In this document: piece by piece, positions 1 through 7,048 of the stretch | Numbering within the stretch: the first letter of the stretch is position 1 | Layout: every line of letters starts with the position of its first letter | Assembly (NCBI GenBank): GCA_050943315.1 | Contig: JBMNOY010000050.1 | Location: 1-18,077 of the forward strand | DNA: 18,077 nt | Source: JBDKUD01 sp050943315 | GTDB taxonomy: Bacteria; Bacillota; Syntrophomonadia; Syntrophomonadales; Syntrophomonadaceae | Reading direction: 5' to 3' | The notes under the pieces: model-generated | The model's input: the letters and a program-made list of their open reading frames with translations, nothing else | Database searches by the model: none | Told to the model about the DNA's origin: nothing | Position numbers and translations under genes: made by a program

Positions 1-54
1 TATAGCAATCGGTATTCTTATGCTTCTTTTGTCAATTCTCAAACATTTATAGGT

Positions 55-648
55 TCACTCCATTATCCGTTCAAAGCCCCAGCCATTCCAGGCCCACAGG
101 CTAGTATAGCTATCGCTGCTCCATGCCTTGAACCTGCTGACCGGTCCGTAACCGGGTATTTCCTGCACCCGCAGTTCATTTAATCCGTCATGGTTAACAT
201 CTATGATGGCTGCCTGCCGGATAGGATGTTCCAGGGCAGATGAACACCATACTGCTTTCATCCGCCCAGCTGTTAATCGGTACATAAATAAATGGCAGGT
301 CAGCTGCCGATCATCAGTCTCTTTGACCCACCAGGGCCGGGATTTACCAAAGCTGCCCTTTTTCCATACCACCATTACCAGTTCGGTGCGGCCATCATTG
401 TCGGCATCGGCCAGTTTGGCCTGCTTCACTTGCCAATCCTTCGGACTTTCCCAAATCAGATGATTGTTTTCTACTGCCTGCAGCTGGTAATTACTTAAAA
501 TATAATTTTCCTGCTGACCATTAAGATCGGTATCACCGGATAAGACTTGCTTATCAGCAAATTTTTCATGAAGGTACGCTCCGGCTGCGGTGGCCAGGAT
601 AATAAGCAGCAAGACTGCCAGAAAGACATATCTGACAAAGGTTTTCAC
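55..648 (-). CDS. Membrane-anchored protein with FG-GAP/VCBS-like DxDxDG repeats
   Basis: Protein of 197 aa of unknown specific function. Residues 5-25 form one hydrophobic segment (signal anchor or uncleaved signal), so the rest is probably outside the membrane. Three acidic loops of the DxDxDG type are visible, at about residues 39-44 (D-T-D-L-N-G), 81-86 (D-A-D-N-D-G) and 150-154 (D-V-N-H-D-G). The second and third are each followed by an E-L pair, as in the calcium-binding blades of integrin-like FG-GAP/VCBS repeats. With so few repeats it is shorter than a full beta-propeller. The start is a GTG that overlaps the stop of the upstream DUF3160 gene in a 4-base GTGA, so translation is probably coupled and the two products probably act together at the cell surface. 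The C-terminus lies inside the window (TGA). The domain type is inferred from motifs only. Confidence 0.75.
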   Translation of the reverse strand: MKTFVRYVFLAVLLLIILATAAGAYLHEKFADKQVLSGDTDLNGQQENYILSNYQLQAVENNHLIWESPKDWQVKQAKLADADNDGRTELVMVVWKKGSFGKSRPWWVKETDDRQLTCHLFMYRLTAGRMKAVWCSSALEHPIRQAAIIDVNHDGLNELRVQEIPGYGPVSRFKAWSSDSYTSLWAWNGWGFERIME

Positions 649-2831
649 GAATTCTCATCCCAGGGCATGGTAATGCGGCATTCCCCATCGGTGACAAAAA
701 ATGATGCGGTCCAACCAGGAACTGCCGGAGCCTTTTTATCAGACAGCATCTCACGCCATTGGTCATCTGTCAGCCTTTGCGTGGCGGGCCAGGGGAACTC
801 GTAATATGAGTACACGCCGCCCCGGGCAATGCGTAACTTGCCTTCCACCGGTACCACCGCATAAATATACTGAATATAACCGGTGGCTTCTTCCAGAACC
901 GTATCCGGTGGCGCGGTGGCTACATCAGCTACCAGCATACATGGATTGTCAGCCAGCAACTGGGAACGTCCCGACGAACCCTGGTCGCGCAAAGCTTCCA
1001 GCCAGAAGTGTTCCAACTGGCCGCCGTAACTGCGTATCAACTCATACTCCTGTTCGCTTAGAGAAAGGCCTTTCAGCTCTTTCTGAGATATATTCTGCAA
1101 ATCGCGGGCCAGTTTTTCCATACGTTTAAGGCTTTCGCTATCTCTGTCACTTATTAAGCCGCGGCTTTCCAGACCGTTGCGGGTCAATGCCGACAAAGCT
1201 GCCAGACGCGCATATAAGTGGGGGTTAGGCTCCACATAACCACGGTCATCAACCGTTTCATCTCCGCCTCCACCCATCTCAGCATAGTTTTGTTTCGCAT
1301 AAAGGATAGTGTCATGTCTTAGCTCCGTCCAACTGCTTAAATAAGTGTTCAGTTCCTTGCGCAACCAGGCCTGATTAAGCATAAAGGAAGGATATCCGGA
1401 AGGAATGGTGCGCGTTAGGGGCTGCAGGGTGTACATCCAGTTCCAGTACAGATTCTTATGCCAGTCTCCTGGTTCTAGTCCGGATATATACTGCTGCACC
1501 TTATCCATATTCTGAGAATAATTTTGGTATTCATCCTGGCCCATATCGGTCAGTATTTTCCTGGCTTCACTGGAGCCCATAGCGGCAGGAATATCCAGAC
1601 CTTTGGGAAGCAGCCTACGCTCACCACTGGGATTTTCCCCCACTTCCCGGTAAATCAGGCGCTGGAATATATCGGCATCTACAGTATACCGCTGCCCCAT
1701 AAAGCGAAAGCCTTTGATTTCCTGCTCACGGTCCGGCTGCACCGATGCGTCAAAAATCGGAATGGAATTTATAGCAGGACCTTTTATAGCTGCGGCTTTT
1801 TTTAAGAAAGTTTGCCATTTGGCCTTATCATCAGTAAGTGTTTTGAGACTGAGTTGTGAGCCGTATACCTTCTTCAGCAGAGCTATATATTCTTTATAGC
1901 CCGGGTCATCGCTACTACCGACAAAGAAATCGCTGACATCATAAACCTTACTCCAACTGGAGCTATTGGAATCATTTTGCAAGGCCAGGGTCATTAGAAC
2001 CGCCGAACGGGTCGCGTCCTCATCCTTTTGCAGGAAGGTCATGCGGCCATACCACATCATTGCCCGGAAATAAGATTCTAACGCGGCATTGCGGGTGTAA
2101 TGCCCCCGGGGTATATACTGGGTGTAGTCTTCCTTTAAAGAATTAGATACATCAGGTTTAGTGCCTATGCTTATAACCGGAGAAATGGCAGTTTGGCTAT
2201 GGGCTTTAATGAGGTCAAGCTCTGCCAGGACTTCTTTCTGGACTATCGAGGGAATGGACGAATGGGAGTCAACAAGCCGGCCGGCCACAGCAAAATAAGC
2301 CAGATTCCGGCGCGCAGCATTCTCCCAGATGGTTCCTTTTAAGGCTGTTAATTGATCCTGGGAAGCCTGCAGCATTCCCTGGTTTAATTTCTTAAGTTCG
2401 GGCAGGAGCTTTTCTTCCTCCACTTTTTTCAACAGATGTTCAAAGAAAAGATGGTAATTGTGCAGTATAGAATCAGTAGTTACTAGATTAGGAACCATAT
2501 CATAGCGGTTAATCTCGTAAAGCATATAATATTCGCTATGCAGGCCGGGTATGACCACAAAGCCATTTTGCACCAGGCGCTGTTGAGCCTCGGAGGAAAA
2601 CTTGAACCGCGCGGCGTTTTCAACATTGCTAAGGTCGGATGCGGTTTGATAAGGCTTCAGACTGGGCTGTTCATCTACCTTAATCTCAGCATAAGGTGCA
2701 AATTCCGATGCCTGGGCAGTCTTAATCGTAAATTGTTCCCTGCTACCGGTATTATTGCAGCCACACAAAACACCAGCCATCAGACAGAGTAACATTAGAA
2801 TACTGATTTTCTTTAATGTTTTTAGCTTCAT
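645..2831 (-). CDS. DUF3160 family lipoprotein
   Basis: 728-aa exported lipoprotein of the DUF3160 family, function unknown. The N-terminus (K-rich start, hydrophobic residues 9-23) ends in a lipobox L22-C23-G24-C25, so Cys25 should be lipidated and the protein anchored on the outer face of the membrane. Family-like features are T-T-D-S-I-L-H-N-Y-H near residue 120 and, near the C-terminus, L-V-A-D-V-A-T-A followed by V-L-E-E-A-T-G and Y-Y-E-F then R-L-T-D-D-Q-W. The start chosen is the ATG at 2831 because GGAGGAG lies 6 bases before it; an in-frame TTG at 2852 lies upstream of this ribosome binding site and is unlikely. The stop overlaps the GTG of the next gene by 4 bases, giving a two-gene operon. 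The family is recognised by its conserved segments; no enzymatic role can be assigned. Confidence 0.88.
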   Translation of the reverse strand: MKLKTLKKISILMLLCLMAGVLCGCNNTGSREQFTIKTAQASEFAPYAEIKVDEQPSLKPYQTASDLSNVENAARFKFSSEAQQRLVQNGFVVIPGLHSEYYMLYEINRYDMVPNLVTTDSILHNYHLFFEHLLKKVEEEKLLPELKKLNQGMLQASQDQLTALKGTIWENAARRNLAYFAVAGRLVDSHSSIPSIVQKEVLAELDLIKAHSQTAISPVISIGTKPDVSNSLKEDYTQYIPRGHYTRNAALESYFRAMMWYGRMTFLQKDEDATRSAVLMTLALQNDSNSSSWSKVYDVSDFFVGSSDDPGYKEYIALLKKVYGSQLSLKTLTDDKAKWQTFLKKAAAIKGPAINSIPIFDASVQPDREQEIKGFRFMGQRYTVDADIFQRLIYREVGENPSGERRLLPKGLDIPAAMGSSEARKILTDMGQDEYQNYSQNMDKVQQYISGLEPGDWHKNLYWNWMYTLQPLTRTIPSGYPSFMLNQAWLRKELNTYLSSWTELRHDTILYAKQNYAEMGGGGDETVDDRGYVEPNPHLYARLAALSALTRNGLESRGLISDRDSESLKRMEKLARDLQNISQKELKGLSLSEQEYELIRSYGGQLEHFWLEALRDQGSSGRSQLLADNPCMLVADVATAPPDTVLEEATGYIQYIYAVVPVEGKLRIARGGVYSYYEFPWPATQRLTDDQWREMLSDKKAPAVPGWTASFFVTDGECRITMPWDENS

Positions 2832-2894
2832 GTTCAATTCTCCTCCATACAAAATTTGCCTTTAATAGGCATACGAGGTATTGACCGATAATCT

Positions 2895-2922
2895 TTCATA
2901 AAATATTCAGTTTTCCTATCAA
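2895..2922 (-). promoter_or_regulatory. Candidate sigma-A-type promoter of the DUF3160 operon
   Basis: Reading the minus strand, TTGATA (2922-2917) is followed after 16 bases by TATGAA (2900-2895), about 65 bases before the ATG at 2831. Both boxes are near consensus and the spacing is acceptable. The leader also contains a 5-bp inverted repeat (TGCCT/AGGCA, 2857-2871) near the ribosome binding site. Prediction by eye only. Confidence 0.35.
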
Positions 2923-2971
2923 ATCTTTACATACGAATTACCAGAGATTAGTTCCCCAGATTTTGGTTTGG

Positions 2972-3166
2972 TCAAACCCGATATCTGTATTCCCACACCT
3001 CCTTCCCATCAACTATAATCCGGTTACTGCCGGACTTAAGTTTCAGCAACAGGTCATCTTTGTGGGCGGTTCCAATAAATGATATGGTCCTTAATCTACC
3101 CGTAGAATAAAGGAAATGATAAAGTATATTTGTAAAGATGCCAAAATGGATACTGCCGCGTGGTTA
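2972..3166 (-). other. Gene-poor stretch with a start-less open frame (possible gene remnant)
   Basis: The interval between the DUF3160 gene and the TfoX-like gene (2832-3324) has no complete gene. On the minus strand a frame is open for about 64 codons from a TAA at about 3166 to a TGA at 2972, without an ATG, GTG or TTG at a sensible place. Its last part reads as protein-like sequence (for example F-I-G-T-A-H-K-D-D-L-L-L-K-L and I-I-V-D-G-K-E-V-W-E-Y). The same frame is also open upstream of the TAA for a short distance. This could be the 3' remnant of a decayed gene or chance; I do not recognise a family. Confidence 0.2.
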
Positions 3167-3324
3167 TTTGAGGCTCCCGGATGGAGTCTTGAATAAGAAA
3201 CGAATATTTGAATGAATCTAATTATGCATTAGGTTAATAATGTGAAGTCAAGATTTGTGCTGAAATGGATTACATAATCAGCGAAAAGAAGTCATGCAAG
3301 CGCTTTTGAATTACTTGACTTCCT

Positions 3325-3657
3325 GTGGAGATTGAATATTTGTTAATTACTGATTATGTTTATATGAATCAAGATTTTAATTTACATGGGGTGATTAATA
3401 TTAGTAATTTATCCAAGCTAGTTAATATTGGTAAGGTTCTCGAACAGCAACTTTATGAAGTAGGGATTACAACCTATGAACAACTAAAGGAATCAGGAAG
3501 TAAAAAGGCTTGGCTCAAGATAAAATCGATTGATCCTTCCGCTTGTATTCATAGGTTGTATGCATTGGAGGGAGCTATTCAGGGTATTAAGAAAAGCGAG
3601 CTTCCAGAAGAGACGAAAGCAGAGCTGAAGCAGTTTTATAACTCGTTTAAGGTGTAA
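3325..3657 (+). CDS. TfoX/Sxy C-terminal domain protein
   Basis: Small protein (up to 110 aa) made almost entirely of the TfoX C-terminal domain. The segment from L-S-K-L-V-N-I-G-K through D-P-S-A-C to Y-A-L-E-G-A-I-Q-G and the following E-E-T-K-A-E-L-K is characteristic. The domain is helical, of the helix-hairpin-helix-like type. In gammaproteobacteria it is the second half of the competence activator Sxy/TfoX; in Gram-positive bacteria it often stands alone and its role is not established. The start is uncertain: GTG 3325 (110 aa), ATG 3364 (97 aa) and GTG 3391 (88 aa) are in frame and none has a good ribosome binding site. The shortest form would match the usual length of stand-alone homologues. 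No TfoX N-terminal domain is visible upstream. Confidence 0.85.
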   Translation: MEIEYLLITDYVYMNQDFNLHGVINISNLSKLVNIGKVLEQQLYEVGITTYEQLKESGSKKAWLKIKSIDPSACIHRLYALEGAIQGIKKSELPEETKAELKQFYNSFKV

Positions 3658-4026
3658 TAATCGATTTTGTTGATAACTATGTGTTGATGGGATTAAAAGA
3701 ATAGTTCGAGCTTGCAATATCCATATTACTGGAAAGTGGTTGGGCTACTGATTAGGCTAATAATCACTTTGAGTCGAGGTTACACGCACATGTTTGTTGC
3801 GTCGGCGGTTATAGCCGGGGGTAGGTTTTGCGCTGACGCTGCTGCTGGGGAGATCAATTAAAAGCGAATAAGTTGGGGTCAGGCTCAAATAATCGACATT
3901 ACGGTTCAGCCTTCTAGTACCAGGACTTGACATTTGGGGAATGGAATGGTGGCCATAATCCTGTATTACTAGTCCTAAGCATCGAGAGTGATAAAATATG
4001 ACACAGAACCCAAATCCTCCTTCAAA
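3658..4026 (+). other. Non-coding stretch with mobile-element-like flank sequence
   Basis: No complete gene is seen between the TfoX-like gene and the acetyltransferase. The part around 3790-3860 is clearly richer in G and C than its surroundings. On the minus strand it keeps a frame open from about 3900 to the TAG at 3757 (with A-K-P-T-P-G-Y-N-R-R-R-N-K near its end) without a credible start. At 3875-3886 the string GGGGTCAGGCTC occurs. From general knowledge, such strings often sit beside REP-associated (IS200-like Y1) transposase genes in Bacillota, but no transposase is present here. It is best read as degraded insertion DNA. Confidence 0.3.
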
Positions 4027-4048
4027 CTAATAGAAGCGCTTCTATTAG
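4027..4048. promoter_or_regulatory. 22-bp perfect palindrome upstream of the acetyltransferase
   Basis: Bases 4027-4048 read the same on both strands (half-site CTAATAGAAGC, no spacer). The centre lies 55 bases before the ATG at 4093. A spacer-less palindrome of this length in a leader suggests the binding site of a dimeric repressor; a cruciform or simple hairpin is the alternative. No regulator gene is adjacent. Confidence 0.35.
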
Positions 4049-4092
4049 GCAGTCGGTCAAAAACAAGAAATAATTGTTGGGAGAAGACGATA

Positions 4093-4680
4093 ATGTTTCT
4101 AAACGATATAACAATCCGTACCGCATCCGCAGCAGATGCTGCAGAAATACAGAAAATATATACGCCCTACGTTAAGGATACAGCCATAACATTTGAATAC
4201 GATGTACCGTCAGTTGAAGAATTTGTCGCACGAATAACTCGTATACTGCAGCGCTATCCTTTCCTGGTTGCTGAGAAAGAAGGCCAAATCGTCGGTTATG
4301 CTTACGTATCCGCCTTTCGCACAAGGGCGGCATACGATTGGGCGGTGGAAACGAGCATCTATCTGCGACAGGACTGCCGCCGGGGAGGACTGGGGAAAAG
4401 GCTGTATCTTCTTCTGGAGGAGATCCTTAAGAAGCAGCATATATTGAACATGTATGCTTGCATTGCGTATACAGCGAAAGATGATCCGTATCTAACCAAT
4501 GCCAGCGTAACCTTCCATGAGCACCTTGACTATAAGATCAAAGGACATTTTACCAGGTGCGGATACAAATTCAGCACCTGGTATGATATGGTGTGGATGG
4601 AGAAATTAATTGGTGAGCATAATGACGAGGTCAAAGCGATAATCCCATTTGCTGAGGTGCGAACAGCATTAGGACTATAA
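4093..4680 (+). CDS. GNAT N-acetyltransferase, phosphinothricin acetyltransferase-like
   Basis: 195-aa GCN5-related N-acetyltransferase. It would transfer an acetyl group from acetyl-CoA to an amine; relatives acetylate phosphinothricin, methionine sulfoximine or methionine sulfone. Visible features are I-T-I-R-T-A at the first strand, T-F-E-Y near residue 34, Y-P-F-L-V-A-E at 55-61, G-Y-A-Y-V followed by F-R-T-R-A-A-Y-D-W at 68-83, V-E-T-S-I-Y-L with Glu86 (the catalytic acid position in this family), the CoA loop R-R-G-G-L-G-K at 96-102, and G-Y-K-F-S-T-W-Y-D-M-V-W at 157-168. The ATG at 4093 is chosen because GGGAGAAG (4079-4086) lies 6 bases upstream; a longer frame from 3988 would cover the palindrome at 4027 and lacks family similarity. 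The C-terminal 20 residues extend past the usual end. The true substrate is unknown. Confidence 0.9.
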   Translation: MFLNDITIRTASAADAAEIQKIYTPYVKDTAITFEYDVPSVEEFVARITRILQRYPFLVAEKEGQIVGYAYVSAFRTRAAYDWAVETSIYLRQDCRRGGLGKRLYLLLEEILKKQHILNMYACIAYTAKDDPYLTNASVTFHEHLDYKIKGHFTRCGYKFSTWYDMVWMEKLIGEHNDEVKAIIPFAEVRTALGL

Positions 4681-4764
4681 CAGATTGCCGGGATGACAGG
4701 ATGAGGAATTTGAGGGCCACGAACCACAATTCTTTGATAGCCCGGTTAATGGCAAAGGAGCGTT

Positions 4765-5478
4765 ATGAATTTAGTCATAAATGAAGGTTCCCGCTATATT
4801 GAATTAGAAGTGGTATATAGCAGGAGAAAAACCATGTCTATTAAGATTACGCCAGATGGAGATATTAGAGTGGCAGTTCCTGCCGGTATGTCCAATAAAG
4901 CGGTGATAGATTGGGTCAACAGCAAATCTGATTGGATAGTTAAAAAGCTTACTGAGATTGAGAAGTTGAAATCTGACAAAGTAAGTAAGGAGTTTGTCCG
5001 TGGAGAACGATTCCTATATCTCGGAATTGAATATACTTTGGATCTGGTTATAGATTCTACGCTGAAGAAACCATTAGTTAATCTATATGATCACAGATTG
5101 ATGGTCAGCACACCTTCAGATGATAAAAATGTAATTAGAACAGCCGTGGAATCGTGGTACCGATATATGGCTGATAAGCACATCAGAACTCGAATAGAGC
5201 ACTACCAGTCTATTATCGGCGTATTTCCCAGTAGGGTGACAATTAAAGAACAAAAGTCCAGATGGGGGAGCTGCAGTTCAAAAGGTAATCTTAATTTCAA
5301 TTGGAAGGCAATAATGGCTCCTGCCGATGTTATGGATTATTTAATCATTCATGAAATGTGCCATCTTATCCATCTTAATCACTCCAGGGACTTTTGGAAC
5401 CTGGTTTCAGCAATTATGCCAAATTACAAGGTTTTTAAGGATTGGTTGAGAAAGAACGGTATGAAGTTAAGCCTGTAA
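4765..5478 (+). CDS. YgjP-like (DUF45/M48-type) zinc metallopeptidase
   Basis: 237-aa soluble protein of the YgjP/DUF45 family, predicted zinc-dependent metallopeptidases related to SprT and WLM proteins. The zinc motif is H196-E-M-C-H200, with a third ligand likely at H206 in N-H-S-R-D-F-W. The family signature S-R-W-G-S-C-S-S at 165-172, followed by L-N-F-N-W at 176-180, is present. The N-terminal half carries the usual R-R-K-T-M-S-I-K-I strand region. Length is normal and nothing is missing. The ATG is supported by AAAGGAG seven bases upstream. A DUF1294 gene follows after about 50 bases on the same strand. The last 37 bases of this gene recur at 6611-6648 (see repeat entries). In Gram-negative bacteria some homologues sit with type I restriction genes; no such genes are seen here. 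The substrate is unknown. Confidence 0.92.
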   Translation: MNLVINEGSRYIELEVVYSRRKTMSIKITPDGDIRVAVPAGMSNKAVIDWVNSKSDWIVKKLTEIEKLKSDKVSKEFVRGERFLYLGIEYTLDLVIDSTLKKPLVNLYDHRLMVSTPSDDKNVIRTAVESWYRYMADKHIRTRIEHYQSIIGVFPSRVTIKEQKSRWGSCSSKGNLNFNWKAIMAPADVMDYLIIHEMCHLIHLNHSRDFWNLVSAIMPNYKVFKDWLRKNGMKLSL

Positions 5479-5480
5479 AA
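5443..5480 (+). repeat. Direct repeat copy 1 (3' end of metallopeptidase gene)
   Basis: These 38 bases encode the last codons and stop of the YgjP-like protein. They recur at 6611-6648 with 37 of 38 identical (C at 5457 is T at 6625). Here they are functional coding sequence, so this is the parent copy. Confidence 0.9.
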
Positions 5481-5530
5481 AATTAGTCTAATTATAGAAA
5501 AACAATTTTAAAAAGTGAGAATTTACATTA

Positions 5531-5815
5531 ATGCAGATCAATATTAATTTGAGACTATTTGCAATTTATTTTTTGCTTATTAATCTAGTGAATTTCTACC
5601 TTTTTGCCTGGGACAAACGTTGTGCTCAAAAGGGGACCTGGAGAATTCGTGAAAAGGATTTGTTTATGTTGGCAATCATAGGTGGCTCAATAGGTGGATT
5701 CCTTGGAATGCACTTATTTCATCATAAGACACTACATCCAAAATTCAGATATGGATTCCCCACAATATTACTGATACAAGTAATAGCGTTGTTCGCATAT
5801 TACCTTTTTGGATAA
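5531..5815 (+). CDS. DUF1294 family small membrane protein
   Basis: 94-aa membrane protein of the DUF1294 family, function unknown. It has three hydrophobic stretches, at about residues 8-26, 45-62 and 77-93. The conserved family pattern is present: W-D-K-R-C-A at 27-32, W-R-I-R-E-K-D-L at 37-44, G-G-S-I-G-G-F-L-G-M-H at 51-61, and F-H-H-K-T with K-F at 63-72. Length is typical for the single-domain form; in some bacteria the domain is fused to a cold-shock domain, which is absent here. The ATG has only a weak ribosome binding site (GTGAGAATTTACATTA). It follows the metallopeptidase gene by about 50 bases and could share its transcript. Confidence 0.9.
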   Translation: MQININLRLFAIYFLLINLVNFYLFAWDKRCAQKGTWRIREKDLFMLAIIGGSIGGFLGMHLFHHKTLHPKFRYGFPTILLIQVIALFAYYLFG

Positions 5816-5888
5816 GCATCCCCCCGTGCGGGTTATTGGTAGTTCCAGTAGGCTAAGTGTGTCCTAAAAGTCCCACGGAAAGAATGGT

Positions 5889-6617
5889 GTGATTGGTATG
5901 TTTTTAAAGTCGGTTACCCTTCTAAGGGAAAATATAAGATCGTTTGACGTTTACCCTTTCTCTATCCCTGCTATTAAGAATTTGCATGAAATTAAATTTA
6001 GGAGCAGGGTGACTTTTTTCGTTGGAGAAAACGGCTCTGGAAAATCAACCTTGTTAGAAGCAATCGCTCAACAGTGTAACTTTAATACTGCTGGTGGCGG
6101 AAGAAATAACACTTATGAAGTGCATGCGGCTGAATCTGCTTTGGCAGATTATATCAGGCTGGCGTGGATGCCAAAGATAACTAATGGGTTTTTCTTGCGG
6201 GCAGAATCTTTTTACCATTTTGCAACTCATATTGATGATGTGGATGATACAGGTTATAGAGATTATGGTGGTCGCTCACTTCACCAACAATCACATGGGG
6301 AATCATTCCTGTCATTGTTTTTGAATCGCTTTAGAGGTAAAGCCATTTACCTATTAGATGAACCCGAAGCAGCTTTGTCTCCTAACAGACAGTTAGCCTT
6401 TTTAAAGATATTACATGACCTGACCAGGACTGGAAATGTACAATTTATAATTGCTACTCATTCTCCAATACTAATGGGTTATCCCGATTCTGTTATATTG
6501 GATTTTAATGACAGTAAGATTGATGAAGTAGAATATGAAATGACAGATCATTATCAAATTACTAAGTATTTTTTACAACATAGAGAAAAGGTCCTTGCAG
6601 ACATATTGGATGGTTGA
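5889..6617 (+). CDS. ABC/SMC-type AAA ATPase (COG3910-like)
   Basis: 242-aa soluble ATPase of the ABC/SMC superfamily, consisting of the head domain only. Walker A is G46-E-N-G-S-G-K-S-T, the ABC-type signature is S135-H-G-E-S139, Walker B is I153-Y-L-L-D-E-P-E ending at 160, and the switch His is H191 in A-T-H-S-P. There is no coiled-coil arm, membrane segment or TOPRIM domain. This matches small stand-alone predicted ATPases (COG3910 type), for which no function is established. The start is GTG 5889 or ATG 5898; GGAAAG (5878-5883) favours 5889. The stop lies inside a duplicated piece of the upstream metallopeptidase gene, so the final codons may have been reshaped by that event. Confidence 0.9.
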   Translation: MIGMFLKSVTLLRENIRSFDVYPFSIPAIKNLHEIKFRSRVTFFVGENGSGKSTLLEAIAQQCNFNTAGGGRNNTYEVHAAESALADYIRLAWMPKITNGFFLRAESFYHFATHIDDVDDTGYRDYGGRSLHQQSHGESFLSLFLNRFRGKAIYLLDEPEAALSPNRQLAFLKILHDLTRTGNVQFIIATHSPILMGYPDSVILDFNDSKIDEVEYEMTDHYQITKYFLQHREKVLADILDG

Positions 6618-6648
6618 GAAAGAATGGTATGAAGTTAAGCCTGTAAAA
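6611..6648 (+). repeat. Direct repeat copy 2 (displaced metallopeptidase 3' end)
   Basis: This is a second copy of 5443-5480 with one mismatch. It no longer belongs to a metallopeptidase gene: it begins inside the last codons of the ATPase gene, and the frame that would encode the R-K-N-G-M-K-L-S-L tail is detached. The DUF1294 and ATPase genes lie between the two copies. A 15-base relative of the repeat core (GAAAGAATGGTGTGA, 5879-5893) also sits at the start of the ATPase gene, compared with GAAAGAATGGTATGA here. Confidence 0.9.
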
Positions 6649-6699
6649 CAATGAATCTTATTGTACCAGGGCTATACGAAGGAAGTGTATCAATTAAAA

Positions 6700-6867
6700 A
6701 TGATAAAAATACTGGCAGTGGTATTTGGAATACTAACAATTTGTGGAGGGATATATGTCCTTATTACAGGCGGCCAGGCAAACGCAGGATTTGCGGTAGT
6801 GCCTATGGCTTTTTGTGTGGTGTTTTCTGTTTGGGCTCGAAAAAGCCACAAGGGTAAAAGAACTTGA
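6700..6867 (+). CDS. Small two-helix membrane protein, unknown
   Basis: 55-aa hydrophobic protein with two likely membrane helices (about residues 3-21 and 28-45) joined by a short G-G-Q-A-N-A turn, and a basic tail (R-K-S-H-K-G-K-R-T). No family is recognised. The ATG at 6700 starts a compact membrane protein. A ribosome binding site is weak and rather distant (GAAGGAAG, about 14 bases upstream); an in-frame TTG at 6661 would add 13 polar residues. The frame directly after it, offset by one base, stays open and protein-like to 7006. The annotated protein may therefore be the front half of a longer, frameshifted gene. Confidence 0.5.
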   Translation: MIKILAVVFGILTICGGIYVLITGGQANAGFAVVPMAFCVVFSVWARKSHKGKRT

Positions 6868-7006
6868 GGGTTGGTTCTTTATATGGCCCGACGGGTATAT
6901 TTACGCCGTGGATGTCTCCTCGATGAAAGGCAATCAGAGAACTATTTCTTATCTATCGAAACCCAAATATCCCGAGATTTATAAATGGTTGATGGAAACA
7001 TGTTAA
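6853..7006 (+). pseudogene. Orphan coding fragment, possibly frameshifted tail of the preceding gene
   Basis: A frame ending at TAA 7006 carries about 50 protein-like codons (G-W-F-F-I-W-P-D-G-Y-I-Y-A-V-D-V and later Y-L-S-K-P-K-Y-P-E-I-Y-K-W-L). It has no good start or ribosome binding site of its own and overlaps the end of the small membrane protein. A single-base change within the GGGTAAAAG run near 6852-6860 would fuse the two into a protein of roughly 100 aa with two helices and a soluble tail. It may equally be the 3' end of a lost gene. No family is recognised. Confidence 0.3.
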
Positions 7007-7048
7007 GGTGAATGAAAATACCCGAGAATTGGTGGTTTTCTCGAATAC

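Noticed and set aside
3325..3657. Competence regulator TfoX
   Set aside because: Only the C-terminal domain is present; the N-terminal domain needed for a full Sxy/TfoX is absent, so a competence role is not claimed.
5889..6617. ABC/SMC-type ATPase as part of an anti-phage system
   Set aside because: No partner nuclease, TOPRIM domain, reverse transcriptase or other effector is adjacent; DUF1294 and YgjP-like neighbours are not known defence partners in this arrangement.
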